Shown here: piece after piece, positions 1-9,292 of the stretch
How the letters are laid out: the number at the start of each line of letters is the position of its first letter
Numbering within the stretch: the first letter of the stretch is position 1
NCBI GenBank assembly: GCA_964551305.1
Contig: CAZKBT010000006.1
Span: 7,864-71,863 of the forward strand
Direction: 5' to 3'
Length of the DNA stretch: 64,000 nucleotides
Source: JBAZDC01 sp041654595
Lineage (GTDB): Bacteria > Pseudomonadota > Gammaproteobacteria > Burkholderiales > Burkholderiaceae_B
The notes under the pieces: generated by a model
Database searches by the model: none
What the model was told of the DNA's origin: nothing
Seen by the model: the letters and a program-made list of their open reading frames with translations, nothing else
Made by a program: the position numbers and the translations under genes

Positions 1-689
1 CTTTGCTGCGCCAGGGTTCTCTCCCGTTGCGCATCGCCGCCCGGCCACCATGCGATGGCAAGCGTATCCGCCAGGCGCGGCTCGACCTCGGCTAACACAC
101 GGGCGAACCAGCCCGCGAAGAGCGGTTCGTCGCTGGCGAGCTTGCCGAGGCTGCCCGCCTTGACCAGCAGGCCCGACACCAGGCTCCATAGCGGCAATCC
201 CGGCACGTTCCCGGCCCAGACGTGGCCCAGCAGCTTGGGCCCGTAGGCGCGGGTCCAACCTCCTTTGGGACGCGGTCGAAAATCGTCGAGCAGGCCGGGG
301 TCGCCGAAGTCTTCGGCCAGAAAGCGCAGCAATTGCGGGCGGCGAAACGTTTTCAGGATGGCGTTGATGCCGAGCCGAGTCATCTCGGCGTCGAAGCCGG
401 TCACGATGCTCAGTAGGCGGTCCATCTCTTGGCGCGCCGGATCCGCGGCATCCAGCATCCTGGCGATGCAGCGGTCGATCGCATCGACGACGTCCATCAC
501 CGGCATCACGGCCAGATTTTCCTGAGCGGCCTTTCGAACCTTGGCGGCCAACAAGATCAGTTGTTCAGGAGTCGGACGAGGCAGCGCGACCTCTATGGCT
601 TGTCCGCGCGCGCGGAATGTCCGCGATTCCCAGGCCAGGGACTCGGCGGGCAGGCCAGGCAGATAGCCCGCGGCGATGCGGGTTGTCAT
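1..689 (-). CDS. Acyl-CoA reductase, LuxC family (3' part, runs off the left edge)
   Basis: I translated the complement from position 689 leftward. It is open to the window edge (229 codons) and starts MTTRIAAGYLPG. Near residues 150-160 it carries GHVWAGNVPG, the conserved segment of LuxC-type fatty acyl-CoA/acyl-protein reductases, followed by a hydrophobic stretch and LVKAGS. LuxC enzymes reduce an activated acyl group to an aldehyde with NADPH. The catalytic cysteine region is beyond the window. The ATG overlaps the stop of the upstream luxE-like gene (ATGA), which indicates translational coupling and a joint function. No luciferase genes are visible, so a role in making an aldehyde for another product is inferred. 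Family assignment is fairly sure; the substrate is unknown. Confidence 0.8.
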   Translation of the reverse strand, partial: MTTRIAAGYLPGLPAESLAWESRTFRARGQAIEVALPRPTPEQLILLAAKVRKAAQENLAVMPVMDVVDAIDRCIARMLDAADPARQEMDRLLSIVTGFDAEMTRLGINAILKTFRRPQLLRFLAEDFGDPGLLDDFRPRPKGGWTRAYGPKLLGHVWAGNVPGLPLWSLVSGLLVKAGSLGKLASDEPLFAGWFARVLAEVEPRLADTLAIAWWPGGDAQRERTLAQQ

Positions 690-1792
690 GCCTGCGCCGC
701 TTTCAGGAAGGCGTCCATGGCCATCGAGCATCCTTTTGCTTGCGCGCCCTGGGCGCGCCCGAGCAGCAGGAAGCCGCCGTCGGCGGCGATGCCGGCATCT
801 TCGGTCAATATGGTCGTGACCGAATTGAAGTTCGCCAGATCGCAATGGGCCAGGATGCCGCGTTCGCCGGCAGGCATGTCGGATCCCGTCACCGGGTCCA
901 CCAGCCGTGTCCTGATCCAGTGCGGACCCGACTTCACGGGTGGATGAACGGCATTGCCGTTGTCGTAGAACTGCGTGCTCAACTCCGTCATGCCGTACAT
1001 GTTGATGCAGTCGTCGGCCCTCACGCCGAAGGCTGCGTGCAATTGCCGGTAGAACGCCTGCATCGGTATTTCGCGCGACTGGCCTTTGAAGCCGCCTGTG
1101 TCGAGAAGGCGGCTGCCCGGCGGCAGGCGGAACGTCAGATTGCGCGCGCTCAAGGCATCCATGAGGTGAACGAAGCTGTAGCTTGCGCCGAGCAAGGCAT
1201 AAGGCTCGCCGTCGCGTTCGGCCTGGGACAGGGTGGCAATCAACGCATCGACGTCCATGCCGTTCTCGTCGATGAAATAGCCGCTGCCCGGCGCGCCGAA
1301 GCCGTGCAACGCAAGCGCGAGATAATGGGCCAGGGATGAATTGGGCATCATGTCCTCGGACGGAAACAGGATGCCCATGCGCATGCGGGCCTCTCCGCGC
1401 ATGAAGCGTTGGGCAAAATGCATCGCCATCGAACGGTCGTAGACCTGAAGGTGCGGATGGTAATGGCGGCCCTTGATGTCCGAGCGCGTGGTGCCGCTGG
1501 TCATGAACACGCGTTCGCAGCGTTCGGGCGGGACGCAACTGAGCGTCAAGTCCTTGAAGCCGTCGATCGGCACGGCGGGTATGTCGCGCCAGTGTCTGGC
1601 CGTGCGCGGGGTCTTGCCCAGTTGCCGGCAATAGCGCTGAAATGCGTGGTTATGCTGGAACTGGTGGAAGAACAGGCGCAGGGCCAGCTCGTTGAATGCG
1701 TCCTCGCCGCCGCCGGGACGGTCCATGAAGTCCAGGAGGTCACGGAGGATGTCCGGCGCCAGACCCGGCGCGGCAATATCGGGCTTGTTCAC
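686..1792 (-). CDS. LuxE-like acyl-protein synthetase / ligase
   Basis: A protein of 368 residues of the LuxE (acyl-protein synthetase) family, related to adenylate-forming ligases. LuxE activates a fatty acid with ATP and passes the acyl group to LuxC for reduction. Visible motifs are MTSGTT in the first third (AMP-binding P-loop type), then LLDTGGFKG, and NMYGMTELS, the adenylate-forming signature that contacts ATP. I chose the GTG at 1792 because AAGGAG lies 4 bases upstream. The frame continues 29 codons further, to an ATG at 1879 without such a site. The gene ends by ATGA overlap with the luxC-like gene. The pair probably forms an acid-to-aldehyde module; a non-luminescent role is inferred because no luxAB is present here. 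Confidence 0.82.
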   Translation of the reverse strand: MNKPDIAAPGLAPDILRDLLDFMDRPGGGEDAFNELALRLFFHQFQHNHAFQRYCRQLGKTPRTARHWRDIPAVPIDGFKDLTLSCVPPERCERVFMTSGTTRSDIKGRHYHPHLQVYDRSMAMHFAQRFMRGEARMRMGILFPSEDMMPNSSLAHYLALALHGFGAPGSGYFIDENGMDVDALIATLSQAERDGEPYALLGASYSFVHLMDALSARNLTFRLPPGSRLLDTGGFKGQSREIPMQAFYRQLHAAFGVRADDCINMYGMTELSTQFYDNGNAVHPPVKSGPHWIRTRLVDPVTGSDMPAGERGILAHCDLANFNSVTTILTEDAGIAADGGFLLLGRAQGAQAKGCSMAMDAFLKAAQA

Positions 1793-1958
1793 AACTCTCC
1801 TTACGTCGGTATGAACCGAATCAAGTTCACGGGTTCGGTGCGGCCATCTCAGTGCCAGCCCATGCGAAAGGCGGCACACCCCGGAGCATTCTGGATTATA
1901 GCGCCCGGGGGCGGGCGCAGGCGGAGCGCGCCGGGCAAGAAGAGCGAAGACGAAGCAA

Positions 1959-1990
1959 GGCCGGCTTGCGTGCGAGCATGCAAGCCGGCC
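1959..1990 (-). terminator. Stem-loop terminator after the Bug receptor gene
   Basis: A perfect 11-bp inverted repeat (GGCCGGCTTGC / GCAAGCCGGCC) has a 10-base loop and lies 39 bases past the stop codon at 2030. On the minus strand it is followed by a T-rich stretch (TTGCTTCGTCTTC). It probably ends transcription of the sulfatase-receptor pair. Confidence 0.65.
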
Positions 1991-2029
1991 GGAGATGGAG
2001 GCGGATAGAGTCCTGGAGCGGTAGTGCGC

Positions 2030-2998
2030 TTATTGCAGAGGCAGGTTGGCCTTCTGCACCAGCTCTCCCCAATGCTTGTAGTCGTCCTGGACGAATGCCG
2101 TCGTTTCCTCGGGCGTCATGGTCTTGGAGACTGAGCCGGACGCCTCCAGGGCGGGCTTGAGTTCATCCGATTTCATGATCTTGTTGAGGGCCGCATTCAG
2201 CCGTTGGACACGATCGGCGGGCAAGCCGCTGGGCGCGGCCATGATGTACCACTGCGTGGCGTCGTAGTCGGGGATGCCGGCTTCCTGCATGGTCGGTACG
2301 TCGGGCAGACTGTCGATCCGGAAGGTGGACGTGACGGCATAGGCTTTCAGCCGTCCTTCCTTGATGTGCGCCAAGACGGGCGAAACGCCGAGCAGGCCCA
2401 GCGGTATCTGATTGCCGACCACATCCGAGACGGCTTGGCCGCCGCCTTTATAAGGAACATGGACGATGTCGGTACCGGCGAGCTGGTTGAGCAGTTCGCC
2501 GCCCAGGTGCTGGGACGTGCCCAGGCCGGAGCTGGCGTAGCTCCAGTGCTCGGGCTGCGCCTTGGCGGCTTTCAGCGGCGCCTTCAGGGCCTTTTCTGCG
2601 GTGGCGGCGGGGCCGGGCAGGAGCATGGGGCCGTGGGCGGGCATGCCGATCGCCATGAGTTCTTTACCGATTTCGGGCTGAGGCTGCGCGGACAGGATCG
2701 GGCCGGGCACGCTGATCAGCGTGTAGCCGTCCGCGGACGCCCTGCTGGCTTGCTGCAGGGCGATCAGGCCGGATGCGCCGGGCCGATTCTCCACGACGAT
2801 AGTCTGTTGCAGTTCATCTTCCAACTGGCGCGCGACCTGGCGCGTCAACACGTCCAGGCTGCCGCCGGGCGCGAATCCGACGATCCAGGTAATGGGTTTT
2901 TCATTGGGCCAGGACGAGGTATCGGCAAGCGCCTGCCCAAAGGGGACGATGGAGGCAAGCAGCGCCATGACGGCGATTCGGCGAGAGAGTTTCTTCAT
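2030..2998 (-). CDS. Bug/TctC-family periplasmic solute receptor
   Basis: Extracytoplasmic receptor of the tripartite tricarboxylate transporter type (Bug family), greatly expanded in Bordetella relatives. It has 322 residues, the usual length. A Sec signal peptide (MKKLSRRIAV... cleavage after GQALA, about residue 25) is followed by the family start PITWIVGFAPGGSLD and the later VVENRPGASG and HVPYKGGG motifs. The ATG at 2998 is preceded by AAGGA at 6 bases, so I prefer it over a start 22 codons upstream that would overlap the sulfatase. No TctA/TctB membrane genes are near, which is common for orphan Bug proteins. It lies directly downstream of a sulfatase gene, so its ligand may be the sulfatase product or substrate (inference). 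Confidence 0.92.
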   Translation of the reverse strand: MKKLSRRIAVMALLASIVPFGQALADTSSWPNEKPITWIVGFAPGGSLDVLTRQVARQLEDELQQTIVVENRPGASGLIALQQASRASADGYTLISVPGPILSAQPQPEIGKELMAIGMPAHGPMLLPGPAATAEKALKAPLKAAKAQPEHWSYASSGLGTSQHLGGELLNQLAGTDIVHVPYKGGGQAVSDVVGNQIPLGLLGVSPVLAHIKEGRLKAYAVTSTFRIDSLPDVPTMQEAGIPDYDATQWYIMAAPSGLPADRVQRLNAALNKIMKSDELKPALEASGSVSKTMTPEETTAFVQDDYKHWGELVQKANLPLQ

Positions 2999-3060
2999 GA
3001 ATGGTCCTTGTGTGGTTTCGGGTGCCAAGGTGCGGCGATGCGTGTTCGGGCGTTGTCCCG

Positions 3061-4383
3061 TCAATCGGGCGCGCCCGGCCGGATGTTGGGGTGCGCCGTG
3101 CAGCTATCGTTGAATTCTTTGACCATCTTCAATATGGGGTTGAGCACCCACGTATTGAAGATCAGCACGTCGTGCTCTTCTTTGGGATCCTGCACGATAT
3201 TGAACAGATAGGGCGATTCCAGCTTGCCTTTGCTCTCGTTCACTTCAGGCTCCCAGTAGAAATGCAGCTTCCAATCACGCCATTTGACGGCGCGCATGGC
3301 GTCTTTGATGTAGAAGGGGAAGCCCTCCCGAGCCGATTTTTCCTGTTTGCCGAAGAAGAAATCGCTCTGGTCGATGCCGTCGACGGGGCGATCCGCCGGC
3401 ACCTGCGCGCCGGCGATGCGGGCCAGCGTGGTGTAGATGTCGGTGACGTGGACGATTTCGTTGCTGACCTTTCCGGATGCGATCTTGCGCGGCCAGCGCG
3501 CGATGAAGGGCACGCGCAGGCTGCCTTCCATCGCGGTATGGTAGGTGCCGCGCCATGGGCCGGCGGTGCCTCGATACGGTTGGCGAAACTCAGGGCCGTT
3601 GTCGCTGCAGAAAATGAACAGGGTGTTGTCGGCGATGCCGAGACGATCCACTTCGTCGATGACCTGGCCGACGCGAAAATCCATCTCGGCCATCGAGTCC
3701 GCGAATTCGCCGTGGCCCGTTCTGCTGGCGAAATCCGGGTGGGCCAGGGTGGGGAAGTGCAGGTGCACCATCGGCAGGTACAAGAAGAAAGGCTTGTTCT
3801 GCTCGTGATGACGGCTCATGAAGTCCAGCGAGCGCGCGACCAGTTCGGCGTCGATCAGCCGGCGCGCCTTCAGATCGTATTCCTTCACATTGCGTGACGG
3901 TTGGCCGGCCTTGCCTTCCATGATGTGCGGCAGCGGCGCCACCTCGGGATCGTAACCGTTGGTGGAGGTGAACATGCTTTCGTCCGTGGTTCTCGGTATG
4001 CCGTACCATTCGTCGAAGCCGCGGTCCGAGGGATAGCGGCCGGGAATGTCGCCCAGATGCCATTTGCCGAAATGCGCGGTGGCATAGCCTTGGCCGGAGA
4101 GCAGTTGCGCCAGCGTGATTTCCCAGCGGCTGATGCCTTGCGGCAGGCCGGCGGGAACGGATTGCAGGGCGCCGGTGCGTATGGGATGGCGTCCGGTCAT
4201 CAATGCCGAGCGTGTCGGCACGCAATCGCTTTCCACGTTGTAGTTCTGAAGTAGAAGGCCTTGTTTCGCCAAGGCGTCGATGCGCGGAGTCGGCGCGCCG
4301 CGCAGGGCGCCGCCGCCATAGCAGCCGAGTTCGCCCCAGCCCAGGTTATCCGCCATGATCAATACTATATTAGGTGCAGTCAT
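3061..4383 (-). CDS. Type I sulfatase (arylsulfatase family)
   Basis: A 440-residue sulfatase that hydrolyses a sulfate ester. The N-terminal PNIVLIMADN motif supplies metal-binding aspartate. C54 lies in CVPTRSALMTGRHP, matching C-x-P-S/T-R, in which the cysteine is converted to formylglycine. Further metal and substrate motifs are GKWHLG (around residue 105) and FCSDNGPE (around residue 260). No signal peptide is visible, so it is probably cytoplasmic. The gene is divergent from a LysR regulator and 62 bases upstream of the Bug receptor gene. Together they look like a regulated unit for uptake and desulfation of an organosulfate; the substrate is not known. No strong ribosome binding site precedes the ATG. 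Confidence 0.9.
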   Translation of the reverse strand: MTAPNIVLIMADNLGWGELGCYGGGALRGAPTPRIDALAKQGLLLQNYNVESDCVPTRSALMTGRHPIRTGALQSVPAGLPQGISRWEITLAQLLSGQGYATAHFGKWHLGDIPGRYPSDRGFDEWYGIPRTTDESMFTSTNGYDPEVAPLPHIMEGKAGQPSRNVKEYDLKARRLIDAELVARSLDFMSRHHEQNKPFFLYLPMVHLHFPTLAHPDFASRTGHGEFADSMAEMDFRVGQVIDEVDRLGIADNTLFIFCSDNGPEFRQPYRGTAGPWRGTYHTAMEGSLRVPFIARWPRKIASGKVSNEIVHVTDIYTTLARIAGAQVPADRPVDGIDQSDFFFGKQEKSAREGFPFYIKDAMRAVKWRDWKLHFYWEPEVNESKGKLESPYLFNIVQDPKEEHDVLIFNTWVLNPILKMVKEFNDSCTAHPNIRPGAPD

Positions 4384-4461
4384 CGTTGTCGCCCGTATCA
4401 GACTGAAGAAAACTATAGTCAGTTTGCGGGTCCGCTTCTATTACGGTATGTATACGAATAC

Positions 4462-4476
4462 ATTCCAAATTGGAAT
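4462..4476. promoter_or_regulatory. Putative LysR operator between sulfatase and lysR genes
   Basis: ATTCCAAATTGGAAT has 7-bp arms around a single central base and fits the T-N11-A box of LysR-type regulators. It lies in the 178-base divergent promoter region, 79 bases from the sulfatase start and 86 from the lysR start. That the adjacent LysR binds here is inferred. Confidence 0.55.
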
Positions 4477-4561
4477 ATCATGTGGATTCTTTGGATAGCC
4501 GGGAAAAAAACGGCGGCGCGCGCGGTTCCCGCGTCACGCCGCGGCCGGCTCTTGCTTTGGA

Positions 4562-5467
4562 ATGGGCGTGGCCTACGCGTACAACGATCTCATCTGTTTT
4601 TTGGCGGTAGTGGAGCATGGCCAGCTAAGCCGCGCCGCCGGCGCATTGCAGCTTAGTCAGCCGGCCGTGACCAAGATCATTCGGCGGCTGGAAGATGCGC
4701 TAGGGGTGCCGCTGTTCCAGCGCGGCGCCCATGGCGTGACGTTGACGGCGGACGGACAGCTTTTCCTCAATCCCGCGCGCAAGCTGGTCAGGCAGCACGA
4801 GGATACGCTGCGCGTCGCCGCGGACATTCAGGCGAAAAGAATAGGATTGCTGCGGGTGGGCTTGACGCTGGCCACGTCGACGAGCTCGGTGCCGCAAGCG
4901 ATCGCCACCCTGATACGCATGCGGCCGGGCCTGCGCGTCAAGCTCGAGGTGGACAAGTCCGATCGCTTGCTGGAGGCGCTGGAGGACGGTTCGCTGGATT
5001 TGATCGTCGTGCCGACGTACATGGACCAGGACGTGTCGAGCGCCTATATGGTCATCGGCAGCGACGAGCTGAGTGTCGCGGCGCGGCTGAGCCACCCCTT
5101 GTCGGCGGCCGTCCAGCAGCGCAAAGGCGGCTTGAGGCTGGCTCAAACTCGGGAATATGGCTGGGCATTGCCCAGCCGGGACACCAAGGCGCGCCGCCAC
5201 ATTGAACAGCAGTACCAGTTGCAGGGTTTGGCTCCGCCTACGGCCGTCATGGAAATTCAGCAAAACATGGATGCCGTGGTGGACATCGTCAGTCGCACCG
5301 ATCTGCTGTGCTTTGTGCCTGCGTACGTGCTGCGCCAAGCGTCCGGCCGATTGCAAAGGCTGCGGGTCGAGCATCTGGCGCTGCAGCGAAATTGGCTGCT
5401 GATGCATCGCCCTCATTCTCCCTGGACCTCCTTGATGAAGGATTTACGCGATTTGTTGGTGCGCTAG
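4562..5467 (+). CDS. LysR-family transcriptional regulator
   Basis: A 301-residue LysR-type regulator. The N-terminal winged helix-turn-helix (about residues 8-65) contains HGQLSRAAGALQLSQPAVTK, and a periplasmic-binding-protein-like effector domain follows (about 90-295). It is transcribed divergently from the sulfatase gene, and a T-N11-A palindrome lies between them. It therefore probably controls the sulfatase/Bug receptor pair and itself. The start is uncertain because no Shine-Dalgarno sequence is obvious before the ATG at 4562. The effector is unknown. Confidence 0.9.
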   Translation: MGVAYAYNDLICFLAVVEHGQLSRAAGALQLSQPAVTKIIRRLEDALGVPLFQRGAHGVTLTADGQLFLNPARKLVRQHEDTLRVAADIQAKRIGLLRVGLTLATSTSSVPQAIATLIRMRPGLRVKLEVDKSDRLLEALEDGSLDLIVVPTYMDQDVSSAYMVIGSDELSVAARLSHPLSAAVQQRKGGLRLAQTREYGWALPSRDTKARRHIEQQYQLQGLAPPTAVMEIQQNMDAVVDIVSRTDLLCFVPAYVLRQASGRLQRLRVEHLALQRNWLLMHRPHSPWTSLMKDLRDLLVR

Positions 5468-5517
5468 CGTCACGGCTTGGCGCCGCCGTGCCCATCGGCA
5501 TGCCTCTGGCCCTATTA

Positions 5518-5592
5518 AAATTATGCTATAGGTGAAAACGTTAAGTGAAAATCCCCTAATTTTTCACTTAAAATAAATCAATAGCATAATTT
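5518..5592. promoter_or_regulatory. Nested inverted repeats, probable operator of the XRE-cupin regulator
   Basis: Two perfect dyads are nested. The outer one is AAATTATGCTAT (5518-5529) with ATAGCATAATTT (5581-5592). The inner one is TTAAGTGAAAA (5541-5551) with TTTTCACTTAA (5561-5571). A further half-site-like GTGAAAA begins at 5532. The region is strikingly AT-rich against the genome and ends 19 bases before the XRE-cupin start codon. Operator function and autoregulation are inferred. Confidence 0.6.
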
Positions 5593-5611
5593 ATGTGGTC
5601 GATACGGCATC

Positions 5612-6289
5612 ATGAGTGCACAAACAGAGCATCTACGCACGTTGGGGCAACGCATACGCGCGCAACGCAAAAAAGTCGGAAAATCGTTGAAAGTCGTGGC
5701 CGATGAAACGGGATTGTCCATCGCTTTCCTGTCACAGCTCGAGCGCGACATTTCCTCGCCTTCGCTTGCCTCGTTGCGTTTGATAGCCAACTCGCTGGGT
5801 ACCGCCGCCCACTATTTCATGGGCTCGGCCGGCGAGCCGTCGCCGGTCAGCAAGAGCGGTCGGCGCAAACCATATTGCCCCAGCGACAAGGGACCCCGAT
5901 ACGAACGTCTCAGCGACGAGTTTCTGGGCAGCAAGCTCAGTTCGGTCATTATCAATCTGCCCGCTGGCTACGAAGGCCAGTTGATGACGCATGAGGGCGA
6001 AGAAATCATGTATGTGCTGGAAGGCTCCATACAGTGCGACGTCAACGGCGAGACCCGTTTTCTCGAAAAAGGCGACTCCATACATTATTCGTCACACTTG
6101 CCGCATCGCACCCGCAACCCGTCCGTCCAGCCGGCAAAAGTAATGTGGGTGGGCACGCTGCGGATTTTCAGCAAAGAAGAGTCGGCGTGGCGCCTGGACG
6201 GGGAAACCGTGCTGAGCGCGTCGGACCCGCTGCATTTCGATCTGTCCGATGCCGAGGACGAGCGGCCTGCCGCGCCCGCCTCATGCTAG
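5612..6289 (+). CDS. XRE-family transcriptional regulator with cupin domain
   Basis: A 225-residue regulator with an N-terminal helix-turn-helix of the XRE type (about residues 8-65, with LSIAFLSQLERDISSPS). The C-terminal small cupin domain (about 105-180) contains HEGEEIMYVLEG and LEKGDSIHY. Regulators of this PuuR-like build sense small molecules such as amines and control transport-catabolic operons. It is the first gene of a tightly packed cluster: an ABC permease gene starts 10 bases downstream. The palindromes just upstream suggest autoregulation. The ligand is unknown; the PotABCD-like transporter makes an amine or amide compound plausible (inference). Confidence 0.9.
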   Translation: MSAQTEHLRTLGQRIRAQRKKVGKSLKVVADETGLSIAFLSQLERDISSPSLASLRLIANSLGTAAHYFMGSAGEPSPVSKSGRRKPYCPSDKGPRYERLSDEFLGSKLSSVIINLPAGYEGQLMTHEGEEIMYVLEGSIQCDVNGETRFLEKGDSIHYSSHLPHRTRNPSVQPAKVMWVGTLRIFSKEESAWRLDGETVLSASDPLHFDLSDAEDERPAAPASC

Positions 6290-6299
6290 GGAGGGCGGG

Positions 6300-7144
6300 A
6301 TGATCTTGCTTAAAGCCATTGGCCGTCTGACGCTGCTCCTCCCGGCCAAGCTGAGCGGTTTGGCCATGCCGTTGTGGATATCCGTTGTTTATACCTTGAT
6401 GCTGGCGCCCGTCGTCATTCTGGCCGTCATCAGCGTTTTCGATCAGCAGATAGTGAGCTTCCCGCCGGAAGGGTGGACGTGGCGATGGTATCTCAACGCC
6501 TGGGACCATCCTGAATTTGCCACCGGTTTGCTCATCAGCCTTCAGGTGGCGGTGCTGTCCACGTTGATCGGCGTGCCGCTGGGTACGGCGGCCGCGCTTG
6601 CCCTGGTGCGCAGCAAGCTGCTTGGGAAAAGTTTTTTCAACTATTTGTTGCTCGGTCCCTTGGTCGTGCCGGGCGTCGTGGCGGGCGCCGCTTTGTATCT
6701 TGCCTACGTGCGGTGGGAAAATCTGCTCGACATGGATATCACCGCGACGCTGGGCGGCTTGGTAGCCGGACATACCCTCCTGGCCATGCCGTGGACGGTA
6801 CGCCTGGTCGTCGCCAGTTTGGAAGGAATGGATAGGTCCGCCGAAGAGGCCGCCGTCAACCTCGGCGCGCGGCCATGGACGGTGTTCAGGCGCGTCACGT
6901 TGCCTATGATGCGCTCGGGCGTGATTGCCGCCATGCTGTTCGCATTTATCCAGAGCTTCGAGAACCTGGATCTTTCTTTGTTGCTGGTGGGGCCCGGAAG
7001 CAGCACCTTGCCCGTTGCCATGCTCAGCTATCTGGAATTCCGCATCGATCCTACCTTGGCAGCCGTGGCGACCGTGCAGGTCGTCGTAATCGGCGTCCTC
7101 ATGGTGGTGACCGATAGGTTCGTGAAATTGTCGAGGATAGTTTG

Positions 7145-7145
<1 letters not shown>
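6300..7145 (+). CDS. ABC transporter permease, PotC-like
   Basis: An inner-membrane permease of the spermidine/putrescine-type ABC importer family, about 281 residues with some six membrane segments. The cytoplasmic coupling loop EEAAVNLGARPWTVFRRVTLP (EAA motif) is near residues 180-200. I chose ATG 6300 because GGGAGGG lies just before it; the frame extends 17 codons upstream without a better start. It overlaps the next gene by one base (TGATG), so the subunits are probably translationally coupled. It pairs with the PotB-like permease at 9293. The substrate is unknown. Confidence 0.9.
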
Positions 7146-8224
<1,079 letters not shown>

Positions 8225-8251
8225 GATTGATAACATTCAAGGAGAACCAGC

Positions 8252-9289
8252 ATGAAAATCACCAGACGCAACGTATTGCTGGCCGGAGCGGCGGGTGCAG
8301 CCTGCGCCGGCATGGGTCGGCTTGCCTGGGCGCAACAGGGGGGGCGAGTCGTCGTTGGAACGTGGGGCGGGGATTACGGCAGCCTGCTGCGCGAGAATGT
8401 CGACACGGCATTCAGCCAAGCCAGCGGCATCGACGTCGTTCAGGACATCGGCACTCCCGATCCGCGCAAAACAAAGATTCTGGCTGAACGGCAAGGGCGC
8501 CGCGCATCGATGGACGTGGCGTTCTTCAATGACACCGATGCCTTCCTTCTGGGCCAGCAGGATCTGTTGACGCCGATCGACGCCAATAACGTTCCTCGCA
8601 TGGCCGAGGTGGTTCCGCAATTGCGCAAGGCCTATTCGATACCCCATATTTATTCGTTTCAGGTCATTCTGTACAACCCGGCCAAGATCGACCCCGCGCC
8701 CACTTCTTTCGCGGATTTTTGGAATCCGAAGTGGCGCGGCCATATCGGTTTCGTCGACGATATGTACCGTCAGGTCACCATCGCCGCGGCATTGGCCGGC
8801 GGCGGCAGCATCACCCGGTTCGACCCGGCCTGGGACAAGCTGCTTGAGCTGCGCGAACTCGGCGCGAAGGTTTATTCGTCCAACGAAGCGCTGGCGTCGG
8901 CGATCAAATCCGAGGAAATATGGATGACCACGCTTTATCTTTCGCGCGGCTACATGTGGAAGCAGGGCGGTTTGCCGCTGGAACATGTCGTTGCCAGCGA
9001 AGGCGCACCGATCGTGGCATTCGAGGCGGTGGTCCCCAAGAACTCCCGCAACCAGGAAGGGGCGCTGGGCTATTTGAACGCCGTCCTGGGCGCGCAAGCG
9101 CAAGCGGCCTTTGCTAAAAAAATGGGTTATCTGCCCACTGTGCAGGACGCGGTGCTGCCGCCGGAGATTGCCAAAAGCATCAGCTTGAGCGCGGAGCAGC
9201 AACAACGCCTGCTCGTGCCCGACTACGATTATTCCGCGCGGATGAATCCGCAAGTCCTGGATTTCTGGACCAAGCAATTCAAAGGCTGA
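8252..9289 (+). CDS. PotD/PotF-like periplasmic binding protein
   Basis: The substrate-binding component of the same importer, 345 residues. The N-terminus has a twin-arginine-like signal (TRRNVLLAG), with cleavage predicted after AWA near residue 27, so it may be Tat-exported. The mature part begins VVVGTWGGDYG, as in family 1 extracellular binding proteins of the PotD group. A ribosome binding site (AAGGAGAACC) precedes ATG 8252. It lies between the ATPase and the second permease gene, in one transcription unit with the XRE-cupin regulator and the amidohydrolase. Ligand unknown. Confidence 0.92.
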   Translation: MKITRRNVLLAGAAGAACAGMGRLAWAQQGGRVVVGTWGGDYGSLLRENVDTAFSQASGIDVVQDIGTPDPRKTKILAERQGRRASMDVAFFNDTDAFLLGQQDLLTPIDANNVPRMAEVVPQLRKAYSIPHIYSFQVILYNPAKIDPAPTSFADFWNPKWRGHIGFVDDMYRQVTIAAALAGGGSITRFDPAWDKLLELRELGAKVYSSNEALASAIKSEEIWMTTLYLSRGYMWKQGGLPLEHVVASEGAPIVAFEAVVPKNSRNQEGALGYLNAVLGAQAQAAFAKKMGYLPTVQDAVLPPEIAKSISLSAEQQQRLLVPDYDYSARMNPQVLDFWTKQFKG

Positions 9290-9292
9290 ATC

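Noticed and set aside
3001..3897. Plus-strand frame opposite the sulfatase gene
   Set aside because: The sulfatase active-site motifs are on the minus strand; the plus frame has no recognisable family.
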